Source: Phanerochaete sordida
Lineage: Eukaryota; Basidiomycota; Agaricomycetes; Polyporales; Phanerochaetaceae
Length of the DNA stretch: 13,197 nt
Assembly (NCBI GenBank): GCA_019973155.2
Contig: BPQB01000207.1
Coordinates: 1 to 13,197 of the forward strand
Direction: 5' to 3'
The position numbers and the translations under genes were made by a program. Of this stretch, positions 1 to 8,445 are shown one piece after another. A model generated the notes under the pieces. The model did not search any database and had not been told where the DNA came from. It worked only from the letters and a program-made list of their open reading frames with translations. Positions within the stretch are counted from its first letter, which is position 1; each line of letters opens with the position of its first letter.

Positions 1-27
1 GCCCATTCGCCCATTCGCCAGCGTCGA

Positions 28-738
28 CAGCTGCCTAACAATCTGGCAAACAGCGTCCTTCGCGCGCGGCATAGACTCGGAGAAGGCGAGTTGGCGTCGA
101 TTGCGTGCCCAGTGGTGTACGTCGAGACGTCCTACAACATCGGATGCTACAGCTAAAATTATTATCAGCAGCGACCAGAACGTTTGGACGAAGATCGTGC
201 GTACAGATGTGCGTCGCCGACCGACGAAGAACCCGCCTTAGAAGCTCAGCGCGACGATGCGACAGGCTGCGGCGCCGTGCTCGCGCACGCGTCGCTTGAC
301 TCCACAGTGAGCGCGGCGAGCACAACTTGAGGCGGTCCTCTTCTTCAATGCGGCGATCGCGTCTGCATGAGGGAGCCATCGCACGACCGCATGATGGCCC
401 GCCGCGCACGAGATCTGCGCCAGCGCGACGTCGGTCGACCGGTCCGTCGCGCTGAGGATGTCGAGACGAGTGTTGTGTGCGCTGGCGAGGAGTCCTGATA
501 CTCGCGTACTGACGTTGAGATCTTGCTGCGTCGGATGCGAAGATGGGAGGGCCTGCGGCGCTACAGGCAACGTGGACGGACGCGGGTACGACGGTTGGGT
601 CCAGAAGATAGAGCACCTGCGAAGATGGTCAGAGGTGCCGTGGAGATGGTAGAGTACGTACCATGGTAGCGCTTTGCCGCTAGTGGTACCAACAATTTGC
701 GATGGCGTCGCGCCAGGGACAGAGCAGTACCTGTGCAT
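28..738 (-). pseudogene. Minus-strand coding relic in copy A, unidentified
   Basis: Read on the minus strand, 738-238 is open for 166 codons, and the peptide can be aligned with the same frame in copy B (about 9205-8820). Shared stretches include SGKA, QQDLNV/QQDFNV, LDILSATDR/LDILSTTNR, a Q-I-x-C followed by H-x-AVV, and ALKK/ELKK. Further on, in another frame, MPRAKDAVCQIVRQLSTL matches MPRERDTACQMARQLLTL of copy B. The frame changes between these parts, so the reading is broken. I do not recognise the protein. Because both copies diverged from one ancestor, some shared peptide would appear in any frame, so coding origin is an inference. Confidence 0.3.
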
Positions 739-1637
739 GATGTCAACAATTGACTAGGGCGAATGTACGGACGACATACCGGGTTAGCTCCTCCGAACCC
801 CAAAGACCGCACGACGATGGGCACCACAGTGGGCTGTAGGATGGGCGTTGCCAGCTCGCCTGAGATCCACCTTGCGCGTGAGGCGCACGAGTCTCACCTA
901 CGGAAGAATCGCTGGTGTCTGCGTTCGACGAGTATGACCTTGAAGGCTGGCGTGTGTCGACGGCGGACGCGAAGACCAAGAACCTGGATGTAGTGTCGCT
1001 GGCGCCGGGTGAGTCGAAGTCGGATCGCTGCCGACGACGTCGTACTGCAGGCTATAGATCCCGCCGATGTGCGTCTTTTACTCGCGCGTGTGCTCAACGT
1101 GAGGTTGTTGCGACTGCCTACGAGAAGTGTGAGCATCGACAGGAAAGGCGTGGCAAGACTCGCGTACCAGAACTCTCAAACTTCCCTCAACGCCGCCGTC
1201 ACGCCCCTCGCGTCCACACGCTTCTCCGCGCCGCCCACCGCATTCAGCCTACCGTGCCCAGCTTGGTGCTGTGGATGCGATGGTCGGCGTGCAGGGAGTG
1301 CACGAGCGGCGTCCGCTCACGCGCCGACAGTCAGCGGCGCGCATTTGGAGATCGATAGACTATATGTGTTGCTGCGAAGGCCAAGACGCGGCTGGGAATG
1401 TCACGACGTTTCGAACGCGGGCTTGCGAAGGCCAAGGAGTGCGGTCGACGTACGATAGCCGTGCGTCGCGAATCGCCACTTCAAGAGCAGGCCGACGCTC
1501 AGCGAGAACGTGGGCAGAGGGGGATGCGGAGGGATGTGCTCTCTCGGGAGACTACGCTCGTCGCGGCGGTGTACGGGGTGTATTGTCGGTACAGAAGATG
1601 ATATCAAAGATCGGTGAAGATCTTCGATAGCGCAGAG

Positions 1638-1657
1638 GTTCGACTCGCAAGTCGAAC
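1638..1657. repeat. Perfect 8-bp stem hairpin
   Basis: GTTCGACT, loop CGCA, AGTCGAAC. It contains a stretch resembling a tRNA B box, but no tRNA fold surrounds it. Confidence 0.8.
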
Positions 1658-1668
1658 GCGCAGCGAGG

Positions 1669-1694
1669 CTAACAAACGGACGAGTAAGTCCGTA
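1669..1694 (+). repeat. 26-nt direct repeat, unit 1
   Basis: Starts CTAACAAACGGAC and is identical to 1725-1750, 56 bases downstream. Each unit contains a small hairpin: ACGGAC, loop GAGTAA, GTCCGT. Confidence 0.9.
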
Positions 1695-1716
1695 GCTCAG
1701 AGGGTCACAAGTCTCT
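1695..1716 (+). repeat. 22-nt direct repeat, unit 1
   Basis: Starts GCTCAGAGGGTCAC and is identical to 1804-1825. It abuts the first 26-nt repeat, so two different repeat families are interleaved. Confidence 0.9.
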
Positions 1717-1724
1717 TTATTCAC

Positions 1725-1750
1725 CTAACAAACGGACGAGTAAGTCCGTA
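1725..1750 (+). repeat. 26-nt direct repeat, unit 2
   Basis: Identical to 1669-1694, including the ACGGAC/GTCCGT hairpin. Confidence 0.9.
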
Positions 1751-1800
1751 CTACAACAGCGTCAGCGTCCGTGTAAAGTCCATAGGAATAGAATGCTACT

Positions 1801-1832
1801 CACGCTCAGAGGGTCACAAGTCTCTGAGCGTG
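1801..1832. repeat. Perfect 11-bp stem hairpin containing 22-nt repeat unit 2
   Basis: CACGCTCAGAG, a 10-nt loop, then CTCTGAGCGTG. The left arm and loop are part of the second copy of the 22-nt repeat (1804-1825). The first copy at 1695 lacks the complementary right arm, so only the second copy can fold this way. Confidence 0.9.
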
Positions 1833-2790
1833 CTACGAGTCCGTGGGGGTGCCTATATACTGTAGACGAGTCCGAGTCGGGACTTAATGTCCGGTAGATA
1901 ATGTCCGATGAGCGTAAGCAATGGAAATACAAGTGCGGACCGAGAGAGAAATTGTCCATGCGTCCCGAGATATCGCGTCGGGCCGCACATCGCATAGGAT
2001 CGCGCGGGATCGCGCGGCGGAGGGCGCGAGCTGCGCCTCCGCGCTTCCGAGACCTTCGGGCGGCGAGGCGCTGCGCGCCGTGCGCGCCGTGGAATTTCGA
2101 CAGATGACCGATGGCGCAGTGGGGGGACCGACGTGGCGGCGGCGGGATGTGTGGCGGGCTGGCTCGCGTTGACGCGGCTGGTACGCGCGTGCTGCAGCGG
2201 ATCGACCGCACGGCTCGACGTTGACGATGGCTAGGAGGAGATTTCTCCGTGACGTGGTCGGTGCCGGCATCCTGGCGAGGCTCGTCGACGCTGCTTGAGC
2301 TGAGAGTGGATGGAGTCACCCGTCCGGGATCGAGCTTGGATTGGGGATGTTGTAGAAGACATGAACGGAGACGATGCGTTGGGATTTGCGCTTTCCGGAA
2401 GCGACGTTGACTTTCTGCAGCGGGTCGACATGTGAACGCTGGCATAAAAGGCGGGTCTATATAGGTTGCACAGTCAGAGACTCGTGTCGGAGCGGGGGCG
2501 AGAAGGAACCACCGTAACGCACCGAATTCCCTCCAGTGTGCATTCCAACCGGTGCAGAGGGACGTCGCAGCGGTCGCGGGCCCGCTACGGCGTCGAGTGA
2601 CGCCATCCATGCACCGTCGGCACTGGCAGAGCCTGGGAGGAGAGGGGGGGGGAGTTCAGCGCGTAGCCTGAGACAATCGTCAAGCGGCAGACCGGCGTGT
2701 TGTGCAGGTGTCGGCGCGTGGGCGTAGCTCGGCGGTGGGGTGAGTTTTTCTTCTACTCCCGACAGACGATGTAGGCGTTTCGCGACGCAT

Positions 2791-3484
2791 CTTGTGGGCG
2801 TAATCCGTGATCTGCAGAGACATTCAGGAATACGCAAGACAATACTGAGGCCAAGAAGCAACCTACAACCGTGTCCCTCGACCTCTGTTACCGTCATGTT
2901 GGCGAGGCGTGTCCCGGGACTGACCCTGAGGCTGTGTTTCGCATCCTCGGAGAGCTCTGCAGCGACAGGCAGGACATCTACGCGCTGCGATATTACGAGC
3001 GTGCTGGAGACGTCGGCAGCCTCGCTGCATAGACCCGTAGCGAGTCTGCCGGGATGGACGACTTCTCTTGCGGGTGCTGGCATGCCATGGGGAGACCAGA
3101 ATGGGAAGGGGCGCCGCCAGCTGATCAATAGGTTCCTCTTCGTGGCGTGCGCAGCGTTCAGGAGAGTCGAGTTGGCGGGAGCGTGAAACACGGGCAGGCC
3201 CGGGACAAAACTCACCTGGTACATCTGAGACAGCCGCGATCGTATGCTTTGCGAGGCACTTGCCGAAGCGATCGCAGGTCAGCCCGATCACACAGCCAAG
3301 AGACAGAGGCAGACTCACCAGAAAGTAGGTGGCGGTGCCAGGCGCGGGCAATTGACGGGCTGGTGGTCGAGGTGGGTGTCGAACACGGCGGCGCGTCCCG
3401 GCGCCTGTTATATTGCTCGCGCGCGTGTCACGTGAGAGCAGCCGCCCTGGCGGTGAGGTCGTGCCTGCCGCCCTGCCTCGAACC
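2791..3484. other. Gene-free stretch with one short open reading relic
   Basis: No convincing gene. The plus-strand frame 2811-3029 is open for 73 codons with GC-rich third positions and a natural-looking composition (for example DIYALRYYERAGDVGSLAA just before a TAG at 3030), but it has no ATG and no splice partner I can place. Longer minus-strand open frames across this stretch are rich in Arg, Pro and Ser and look like chance frames in GC-rich DNA. The last 80 bases (GTTATATTGC near 3407, then a pyrimidine-rich run) resemble an upstream region for the fragment at 3485. Confidence 0.3.
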
Positions 3485-3682
3485 ATGTCTGCGCCGCCCA
3501 CCACGCTCATCGTCGACGCTGCCGATACCGAAGGCCGCAATTGCCTCACTGGGAGCATTCTAGTGGACACATCGCAACGAGAAGCTGTTCGCCGTCCACA
3601 TTCCGTCAGTCTGGGAGGGATAAACTCGGACCCTCGGGGAGAGATCGAATGGAGCATGAACACGGCCATGTACTGCAGGTAG
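3485..3682 (+). pseudogene. N-terminal fragment resembling an agaricomycete surface/transmembrane protein
   Basis: A 65-codon open stretch starting at an ATG in good context (GAACCATGT) after a C/T-rich leader. It begins MSAPPTTLIVDAADTEG and contains LTGSILVDTSQREAV at about residues 21-35 and GGINSDP at about 44-50. Agaricomycetes have a large family of predicted surface proteins whose ectodomain starts with a T-x-x-V-DD stretch followed by DTSQ-x-EAVG and a later G-x-NS. The match here is by memory of that pattern and is partial: the usual GNxGPPF segment is degraded to RRPHSV. The frame stops at 3680-3682, far short of the ectodomain and membrane segment expected for the family. A possible 5' splice site (CAG|GTAGTT) overlaps the end, but I could not place a following exon. 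Most likely a broken relic. Confidence 0.35.
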
Positions 3683-4881
3683 TTGGACTGAGATCCAGCG
3701 ACTGGAGTGATCCGGTACGTACATACGATCTGATATAGTTGCTTCCTTCCCTGCTGACGTATGAGTTCGCGACAGACGAATTCTATCCCTTACTGGCGAC
3801 AGCGCTAGCTAAACGGCGAGTTTTCAAGCTCTTCTTCGCGCTTACCATGTCTCGAATATATGGGAGATTACGTCGCGCAGTGTATCTCACTGTCAAGATC
3901 ATGTTGAATGTCCATGAGTCCGTGCACGACTCGGAGACGAGCAGGAACCCCATACAAACCGAGCGGGCGTACAGCACTCATCGCCAAGGTGCGATAACTT
4001 GCACCTCATTTTTCTAGAGCCAGCTAAAGTAGTGGTTCGTCAGGCCACTTAGTCCGCTCCGATGTTAACACAACCGTCAACGCAGCGTCCGGACAAACGT
4101 TCGTTTGGCCGTCCATACGAAGATGTCGCTCTCGAGCTTTGTGGTACGCCACCCTGTCCATGCCTCTCGTATCTACATACTGATCGTCTCTGCAGGCAGT
4201 GGTCGCGCTCACATATCTGAAGTCGTACAGGGAGGCCGTAGCGCTCATTTATCTGGTCGATGAACGCGAGCCGAACCTTCCTCGCTCTCTAGTATACCTT
4301 CCACCTAGCCTACCGACCGACGCGTCGAGATTTCGGCGTTGGTTCCCGCAGGTGCACGGTGTTCACCATAGTATACATGCCTGAGCGACAGAAGGGCGTC
4401 TAGTAAGTCTCCTTCGGGTTGCAGGGGCCTGCGATCGCTGAGGACTGCGGCAGATGCGGTCACCCTCAGCGCGATGGCCCTCACAGCGGGTTGGACAAGG
4501 CGGACGCGCTGGCCCGCGCAAGATCTGCATCTCCATCGATGGTCGCGCTCGATGCGCAGAACATCGCGCGCGCATGGCGCTGCAAACAGCGTCGTTTGTA
4601 AGGAGCCTTGTGGGTAGCTTCCGAGCTGCAGCTAGAGTCTGTGCGCTGACTGCGAACCACAGATGCGATTTCTCATTGGAGCCGTCCGCCACCGCGTCTT
4701 CAAGCCAAGACTTGCGCGTGGCGATCCGCGGAATCGTGTACGCTTTCGAGTGGTCCTGCCGAAAGTGCGTCACGTTCTTCTTCTCGCGTCCCGGCCTTAT
4801 TAATGTTTTGCAGACGCGTCCGCTGCCTGCGGCGCTGCTGGCCTCTCAACATGCTAGACATTCGAGCCAACCCCAGCCAGC
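3683..4881. other. Gene-free stretch of about 1.2 kb
   Basis: No gene I can support. The part 3740-4400 is visibly more AT-rich than its surroundings. A plus-strand open frame runs 3739-4017 and another 4199-4384, neither with recognisable content. A good 3' splice-like signal (ACTGATCGTCTCTGCAG, ending at 4197) precedes the second, and an intron-like 49-nt segment (GTGCGT at 4765 to TTTTGCAG at 4813) lies near the end. CAAACGTTCGTTTG at 4094-4107 is a short inverted repeat. These may be scars of decayed genes. Confidence 0.3.
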
Positions 4882-5387
4882 ATGCGCGCACGCTTCGAGC
4901 ACGCCACCGCCACCGCTCAGACGGCGCCCGCGTCCGCGCCCATGTGTCATGCGCCAACCAGCAAGTTCACAATCCTGGACGGGACGCTCGCGATCCACGG
5001 GCTCATTGAGACGTACTGCACGCCGGAGGCGGGCGCGCCACCGATCGCGACATTGGAAAGAAGTTCAAGGAACAGATCGTGGCCTCATCTCGCTACGCTC
5101 GCCATTCTGGAGCTGCACGCGACGTGCACGAGCACGTGAAACCTATCCTGCGTGTGATCTCTGACGCGCCTGTCGACCGCCCCGGTTTCATGGCCCAGAC
5201 CATCCCGATTCACATGTCCAACGTCTTGAGCGGCACGGCCACAGTCGCTGACGACATGCTCGCGGCCCACAAGCTCGTCGAAATGCTGTGGGTACGCATG
5301 ATAGCAGAGCTGAAGAAGCGCAACAGGAGCCTCGCGCAGCCCGGATCCGGGACCGCTTGCTCCTCGCGGCCAGCATCGTGCGCATGA
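4882..5387 (+). pseudogene. Frameshifted coding relic, unidentified
   Basis: From an ATG at 4882 the frame reads naturally through about residue 55 (containing SKFTILDGTLAIHGLIETYC). It then loses coding character near 5040, while a second frame becomes natural from about 5046 (DRDIGKKFKEQIVASSRYA) to a TGA at 5385-5387. The second part has strongly GC-rich third positions, balanced composition and helical-looking segments such as ADDMLAAHKLVEMLWVRMIA. The two parts are out of register by one base, which suggests a frameshift, or a missed intron without obvious GT...AG signals. I do not recognise the family. Overlapping minus-strand frames look less coding-like. It is flanked on both sides by gene-poor sequence. 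Confidence 0.35.
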
Positions 5388-5869
5388 CCAGGCTCTCTGT
5401 CTGCGCAGGATGTGAGCTGAGATTACTGACAGCCAGCTAATCGCGAAGCAGGGCAGATCGTTCGACGCAAGCCCTTCGCGCCGTCGCTCGCCGCTCGCCC
5501 TCCCGTCGCGGAGCACCAGATGCCATTCCGCGATGCGCAGCCCCGCAGATCATCTCCTCCGGCCATCGTTCTCTCGCTTTCGATACGCCGACGCACTGGC
5601 AGTGCGGGCGACGGTACCCCGTCAGGTGCGTGCCAGTGTCTGTCGCGTGGGGGTCTCGTCGCTGACCGCAAGTGTTGGCAGATCGGTACCCGCGGTATCG
5701 AGCGCACGGTCGGCTGCCGCAATGATAACTTACATTGGCTGCAGGTACAAGGAGCGTGGGCCGCGGGGCAAGGCGTAGTGCGTGAGGTGCCGTTACGCTC
5801 CTAGGACATGTCGAGTACGCTGCGAAAGGTAGATGCACACCGGCACGGATCCGTTCAGATCTTTGGACC
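5388..5869. other. Gene-free stretch with an intron-like segment
   Basis: No gene is supported. 5626-5744 has textbook intron signals: CAG|GTGCGT at the left, a CTTAC branch-like site at 5729-5733, and GCTGCAG|GT at the right. The flanks are open in more than one frame but encode nothing I recognise (upstream frame MRSPADHLL..., downstream YKERGPRGKA then stop). It may be the last trace of a decayed spliced gene. Confidence 0.25.
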
Positions 5870-6309
5870 TTAAAGCACGTGTTTGCTGGATGAAACCGTT
5901 TTTAATACCTGTGGGAACGGCGTCGTGTACATTTCCAACAAGTCATAAATTCGATCGTGCCTTATACCATGAGCTCGCTGCTGATCCATCGCGAGTAATT
6001 GGCCGATAATAGCAGCTATACCAATGTAGGCGATGCGAATCTCTGGTAGATATACGTATACAGCTGCACTTTGCATGAGTTGATTGAGGGAGAGCTTCAG
6101 AGAGACGAGACGAAGCGCTCCCAAGGAGCTTCTGTACACGAGGCAGGGAAGACAGCCCGGGGGCTGCGCAGACGTCGCACGCTGTACTAGGAAGCAGAGG
6201 ACGTGCGGATGAGGCGAGGCTCGCCGGTCTGGCACTCGTCTCTTACCACCACCACCCCGCCCGCATTGTCCTCGCACCGCCGTCGCCGACCTCGCTGCCC
6301 CCGTCCAGC
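5870..6309 (+). promoter_or_regulatory. Upstream region of the F-box gene
   Basis: The 440 bases before the F-box start. The distal half is relatively AT-rich and contains an E-box-like CACGTG (5876-5881) and the 10-bp palindrome TATACGTATA (6051-6060), a possible TATA-type element about 250 bases before the ATG. The last 70 bases are C-rich, with CCACCACCACCCCGCCC near 6246, as in many basidiomycete leaders. A minus-strand open frame (6277-5870, 135 codons) includes a hydrophobic run (AYIGIAAIIGQLLAM) but has AT-rich third positions and no recognisable match; I leave it uncalled. Promoter function is inferred from position only. Confidence 0.35.
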
Positions 6310-8004
6310 ATGCCGCCGGTCACAGGAGCAGACCTCCCGTCCGAGGTCATCGCAAAGGTCCTCAGCAACTTCATGTTCATTGTCAGTTGGGACCCTTCGA
6401 CGCCAAGTCGGGACTACTGGGAATGGAAGCACAAGCTTGTCGCGCCAAGTCTCGTGTGCCGGTATTGGTCGGAGTGCATCCGGCCAGCCCTCTTTGAAGA
6501 CATAAACTTAAGGTGTGGTTCTGATCTATCCTTCGTAGAAGATATCATCATCCACCCGCGGTTCAAGACCTCGTCTCTCAACGGAGCTATCAAACGAATT
6601 CGAGCTGTGCACCGCTTTCCTCCTCTTCCGGAGCCCTGGCTTCATCGCATACAGCAAGTCATGATGCGCCTTCCAGAGACACAATTCATGTGCGAGGTGC
6701 GGAGAGATACTAGCGGCTCCAACGTTCCAATGCCAGTGCGATGGCCCCCATTTGCTGCTCTACCCCGCGTCCCTCCGTCCTTCTACAGCCTTCAGCTCTT
6801 CACCATCCAGATCACCGGCTCCGAGCTCAAGAGCACTACCGAGCTCGCACGGCTCGTAGACAGCTTTCCCGCCCTGCAACAGTGCTACTTCTACAAACTC
6901 AAATTCCTCGACCCCTCTCCAATCATCCGAGCTCGAAGGATTCCACGGAAGGTCCCGAGAGCACTCTGGAAGTGCACAATCTTAAAGTGTGCAGACATGT
7001 CGATCTCGGATCAGGCGATGCTTGCCTTGGACCTTCTCGCAGCCGCGCCTCGACTGGGCCTTGCCGCAGAGGATCCACAGTGGGGCGCGCTCCTCTATGA
7101 CTTACTTGCATCGGTGCCCAGTGGCTTCGAGCAATACCGCATGGATTTGTACCAATCGGGAGGCGGGCCTCTCGATGGTCTTGAAGCCCCAGGTGCGCAC
7201 ATGGCCATTCAGTTGTGTGCCGGAGACGCTCAATGCATGACCTTGGCAGGCAGAGTAGTTCTGGGCTTCTCACCAACGGACACCTCAGGCCCGGACCAGC
7301 TCTTGGCCAATGTGTGGGTGGAGCGTGCACGCACCACGCCCACTGGGGCAGAAGACGCACCTGCGTATGTCAGCGCGATCAGTCTGACTGCCAGCTTCGC
7401 TGCCGCAGAAGATGGACATCCTTCCTCCTTTGATGGCCTCCGAGAAGCCGCGAGCTCCACGAGCTTCGATGAGCTCCGGTTCTTTGTGCGGGAAGGAAAT
7501 GCGTTGGACGAAGCGGGGATGCGGGCGCTCGTGCGCTCGGTGCTTCGCCGCGAGCAGCTCACTTGGGCTCTCGACCGAGGCGTTTTGGGGCTGTCACTCT
7601 GCGCCACCGATGGCAAGACGGGCAATTGGGAAGACATGGCATACATCAGCAGTAGAACCCTTCGCTCTGTTCTCGCCGATCGCTCCGTCCCCACCATCGA
7701 CGCGACACCACCAACCCTCGATGATGACGAGTATGCGGAGGTTCTTTCACTCTTCTGCACAAGGAAGAGGAAACAGTACCTTCGGCAACTTCCTGCCCTG
7801 CGCGTGGAGCGAGCAAAGGCAAAGGCGCGTCCATCGAAGAAGGCAAAGGCGCGTTCATCGAAGAGAAAATCCAGACTGCCAGCGGATCGGGTCATGGCGG
7901 ATCCGGCGCCGCATACAAGCGCAGCAGGAGGATCTGGTGGCAACGAGGCAGATGGACGTGATGTTGAGGGTCTTTGTGAGGGTGACAAAGAGGGCAGAAG
8001 TTAA
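6310..8004 (+). CDS. F-box-like protein, 564 residues
   Basis: F-box proteins bind Skp1 through the F-box and recruit substrates to SCF ubiquitin ligases. Here the F-box-like segment is at about residues 9-65: LPSEVIAKVLSNF, a short charged insert, then KLVAPSLVCRYWSECIRPAL and FEDINLR. This order (LPxE-start, V-x-P-x-L-V-C-x-x-W, R-x-x-L-F) fits the large lineage-expanded agaricomycete F-box-like family. The following 430 residues have scattered leucine-rich helical stretches but no repeats I can define; substrate unknown. The tail, about residues 500-524, is very basic (KAKAR-PSK, KAKAR-SSK, KRKSR) and could be a nuclear localisation signal; the last 40 residues are Gly/Ala/acidic. The ATG has A at -3 and the CDS is uninterrupted, with GC-rich third positions, unlike its neighbours. 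It stands alone between two copies of a decayed repeat. The Skp1 contact is inferred, and the family is often called only F-box-like. Confidence 0.8.
   Translation: MPPVTGADLPSEVIAKVLSNFMFIVSWDPSTPSRDYWEWKHKLVAPSLVCRYWSECIRPALFEDINLRCGSDLSFVEDIIIHPRFKTSSLNGAIKRIRAVHRFPPLPEPWLHRIQQVMMRLPETQFMCEVRRDTSGSNVPMPVRWPPFAALPRVPPSFYSLQLFTIQITGSELKSTTELARLVDSFPALQQCYFYKLKFLDPSPIIRARRIPRKVPRALWKCTILKCADMSISDQAMLALDLLAAAPRLGLAAEDPQWGALLYDLLASVPSGFEQYRMDLYQSGGGPLDGLEAPGAHMAIQLCAGDAQCMTLAGRVVLGFSPTDTSGPDQLLANVWVERARTTPTGAEDAPAYVSAISLTASFAAAEDGHPSSFDGLREAASSTSFDELRFFVREGNALDEAGMRALVRSVLRREQLTWALDRGVLGLSLCATDGKTGNWEDMAYISSRTLRSVLADRSVPTIDATPPTLDDDEYAEVLSLFCTRKRKQYLRQLPALRVERAKAKARPSKKAKARSSKRKSRLPADRVMADPAPHTSAAGGSGGNEADGRDVEGLCEGDKEGRS
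7817..7864 (+). repeat. In-frame 24-bp tandem duplication
   Basis: Two 24-bp units (AGGCAAAGGCGCGTYCATCG...) differing at one base (C at 7831, T at 7855). They duplicate the basic octapeptide KAKAR-P/S-SK in the tail of the F-box-like protein and so double its basic patch. Confidence 0.85.
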
Positions 8005-8445
8005 TGGAACTGCATGTAAGACATATGCAATCAGTATTCCACCGACTTCTGCGCTGACACCCACAGCAGGAACCGCGGACTGGGCGGCGCGCGATCTCAC
8101 CCAGAAGTCCAGATAACATATATCCTCATGCTTTCAGCTTTATGTATCACCCCGCGCTCGGACTGTGGTCTCAAATTCAGACTTGTTATGTACACCTTCG
8201 ATCCTGATTTGTGCACGCTTATGTATTGAGATTGGGAGGACGGAGATGCGCGACACAACACTGTCTCCAGCTGCTGCTCGAGGAATCGATGCCTAGGGCT
8301 CTACAATTCAAACCCCCCTCCGAGTGTAAAAATATGAGGCAATCGTCACAGCGCTACATCCGTAGACGTCGCCTCGATACTCCCATCACTCGCTCCAGCG
8401 CGCGTTCCGCCACGCTGAAGCCCGCCGCTCGCACAGCAAGCCCCC
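8005..8445. other. Spacer between the F-box gene and repeat copy B
   Basis: The 3' flank of the F-box gene and spacer. No clear gene. Short open frames in either direction do not look coding. AT-rich stretches near 8110-8150 could serve in 3' end formation, but no canonical AATAAA is seen. The part after about 8280 becomes GC-rich and may be the outer edge of block B, but block A is cut by the window edge, so this cannot be checked by comparison. Confidence 0.3.

Larger units (their letters stand above)
1636..1910. mobile_element. Hairpin-rich repeat cluster (MITE-like), only in copy A
   Basis: About 275 bases with nested repeats that lie within the extra ~525 bases of copy A relative to copy B. 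It contains two 26-nt direct repeats, two 22-nt direct repeats, three kinds of perfect hairpin, and seven GTCCG motifs (1688, 1744, 1767, 1839, 1870, 1889, 1903) plus two CGGAC (1677, 1733), far above chance for a 5-mer in this length. Such clustered motifs and palindromes are typical of the ends of small DNA transposons. I could not find clean terminal inverted repeats or a target duplication, so its exact limits and class are open. A structured RNA origin is an alternative. Confidence 0.45.
15..2790. repeat. Diverged direct repeat, copy A
   Basis: This block aligns by eye, in the same orientation, with 8452-10710. Anchors include the opening stretch (A 18-140 with B 8457-8590, both containing GGCGTYGATTGCGTGCCCAG and CATCGGATGCT), GTACTGCAGGC (A 1042, B 9498), CTCGCGTACCAGA (A 1159, B 9616), CGCGTTGAC (A 2165, B 10097) and the end near GATGTAGRCGTT (A 2769, B 10686). 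The offset is about 8450 for the first 1.2 kb and about 7930 from 2165 on, so copy A has roughly 525 extra bases between 1170 and 2165. The copies differ by many substitutions and short indels, so the duplication is old. TATA-like motifs occur at 2444-2450 and 2458-2464. The left end may lie outside the window. No intact gene is visible; nature unknown (old segmental duplication or two copies of a dispersed repeat). Confidence 0.75.

Noticed and set aside
1636..1716. tRNA or tRNA-derived SINE (a GGTTCGACTCG B-box-like and a TAGCTCAGAGG A-box-like stretch)
   Set aside because: The boxes are in the wrong order, and no cloverleaf can be drawn around them.
1669..1750. Hammerhead-type ribozyme suggested by the GGAC/GTCC stems
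   Set aside because: The conserved CUGANGA core is not present on either strand.
1669..1825. CRISPR-like array
   Set aside because: Only two copies of each unit, unequal spacing, two interleaved families and a eukaryotic context.
1762..2610. 282-codon minus-strand open frame
   Set aside because: Runs through the hairpin cluster and repeat block and is full of Arg, Pro and Ser; best explained as chance openness in GC-rich DNA.
2863..3669. 268-codon minus-strand open frame
   Set aside because: Composition typical of a non-coding GC-rich frame, and it overlaps the more convincing plus-strand fragment at 3485.
7230..7988. 252-codon minus-strand open frame over the F-box gene
   Set aside because: Shadow of the plus-strand CDS: Arg/Ser-rich, without any domain, while the plus frame has a recognisable F-box-like start and coding-like third positions.
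7412..8116. 234-codon plus-strand open frame overlapping the 3' half of the F-box gene
   Set aside because: Another frame of the same DNA with an Arg-rich, unstructured composition; no evidence of a second overlapping gene.
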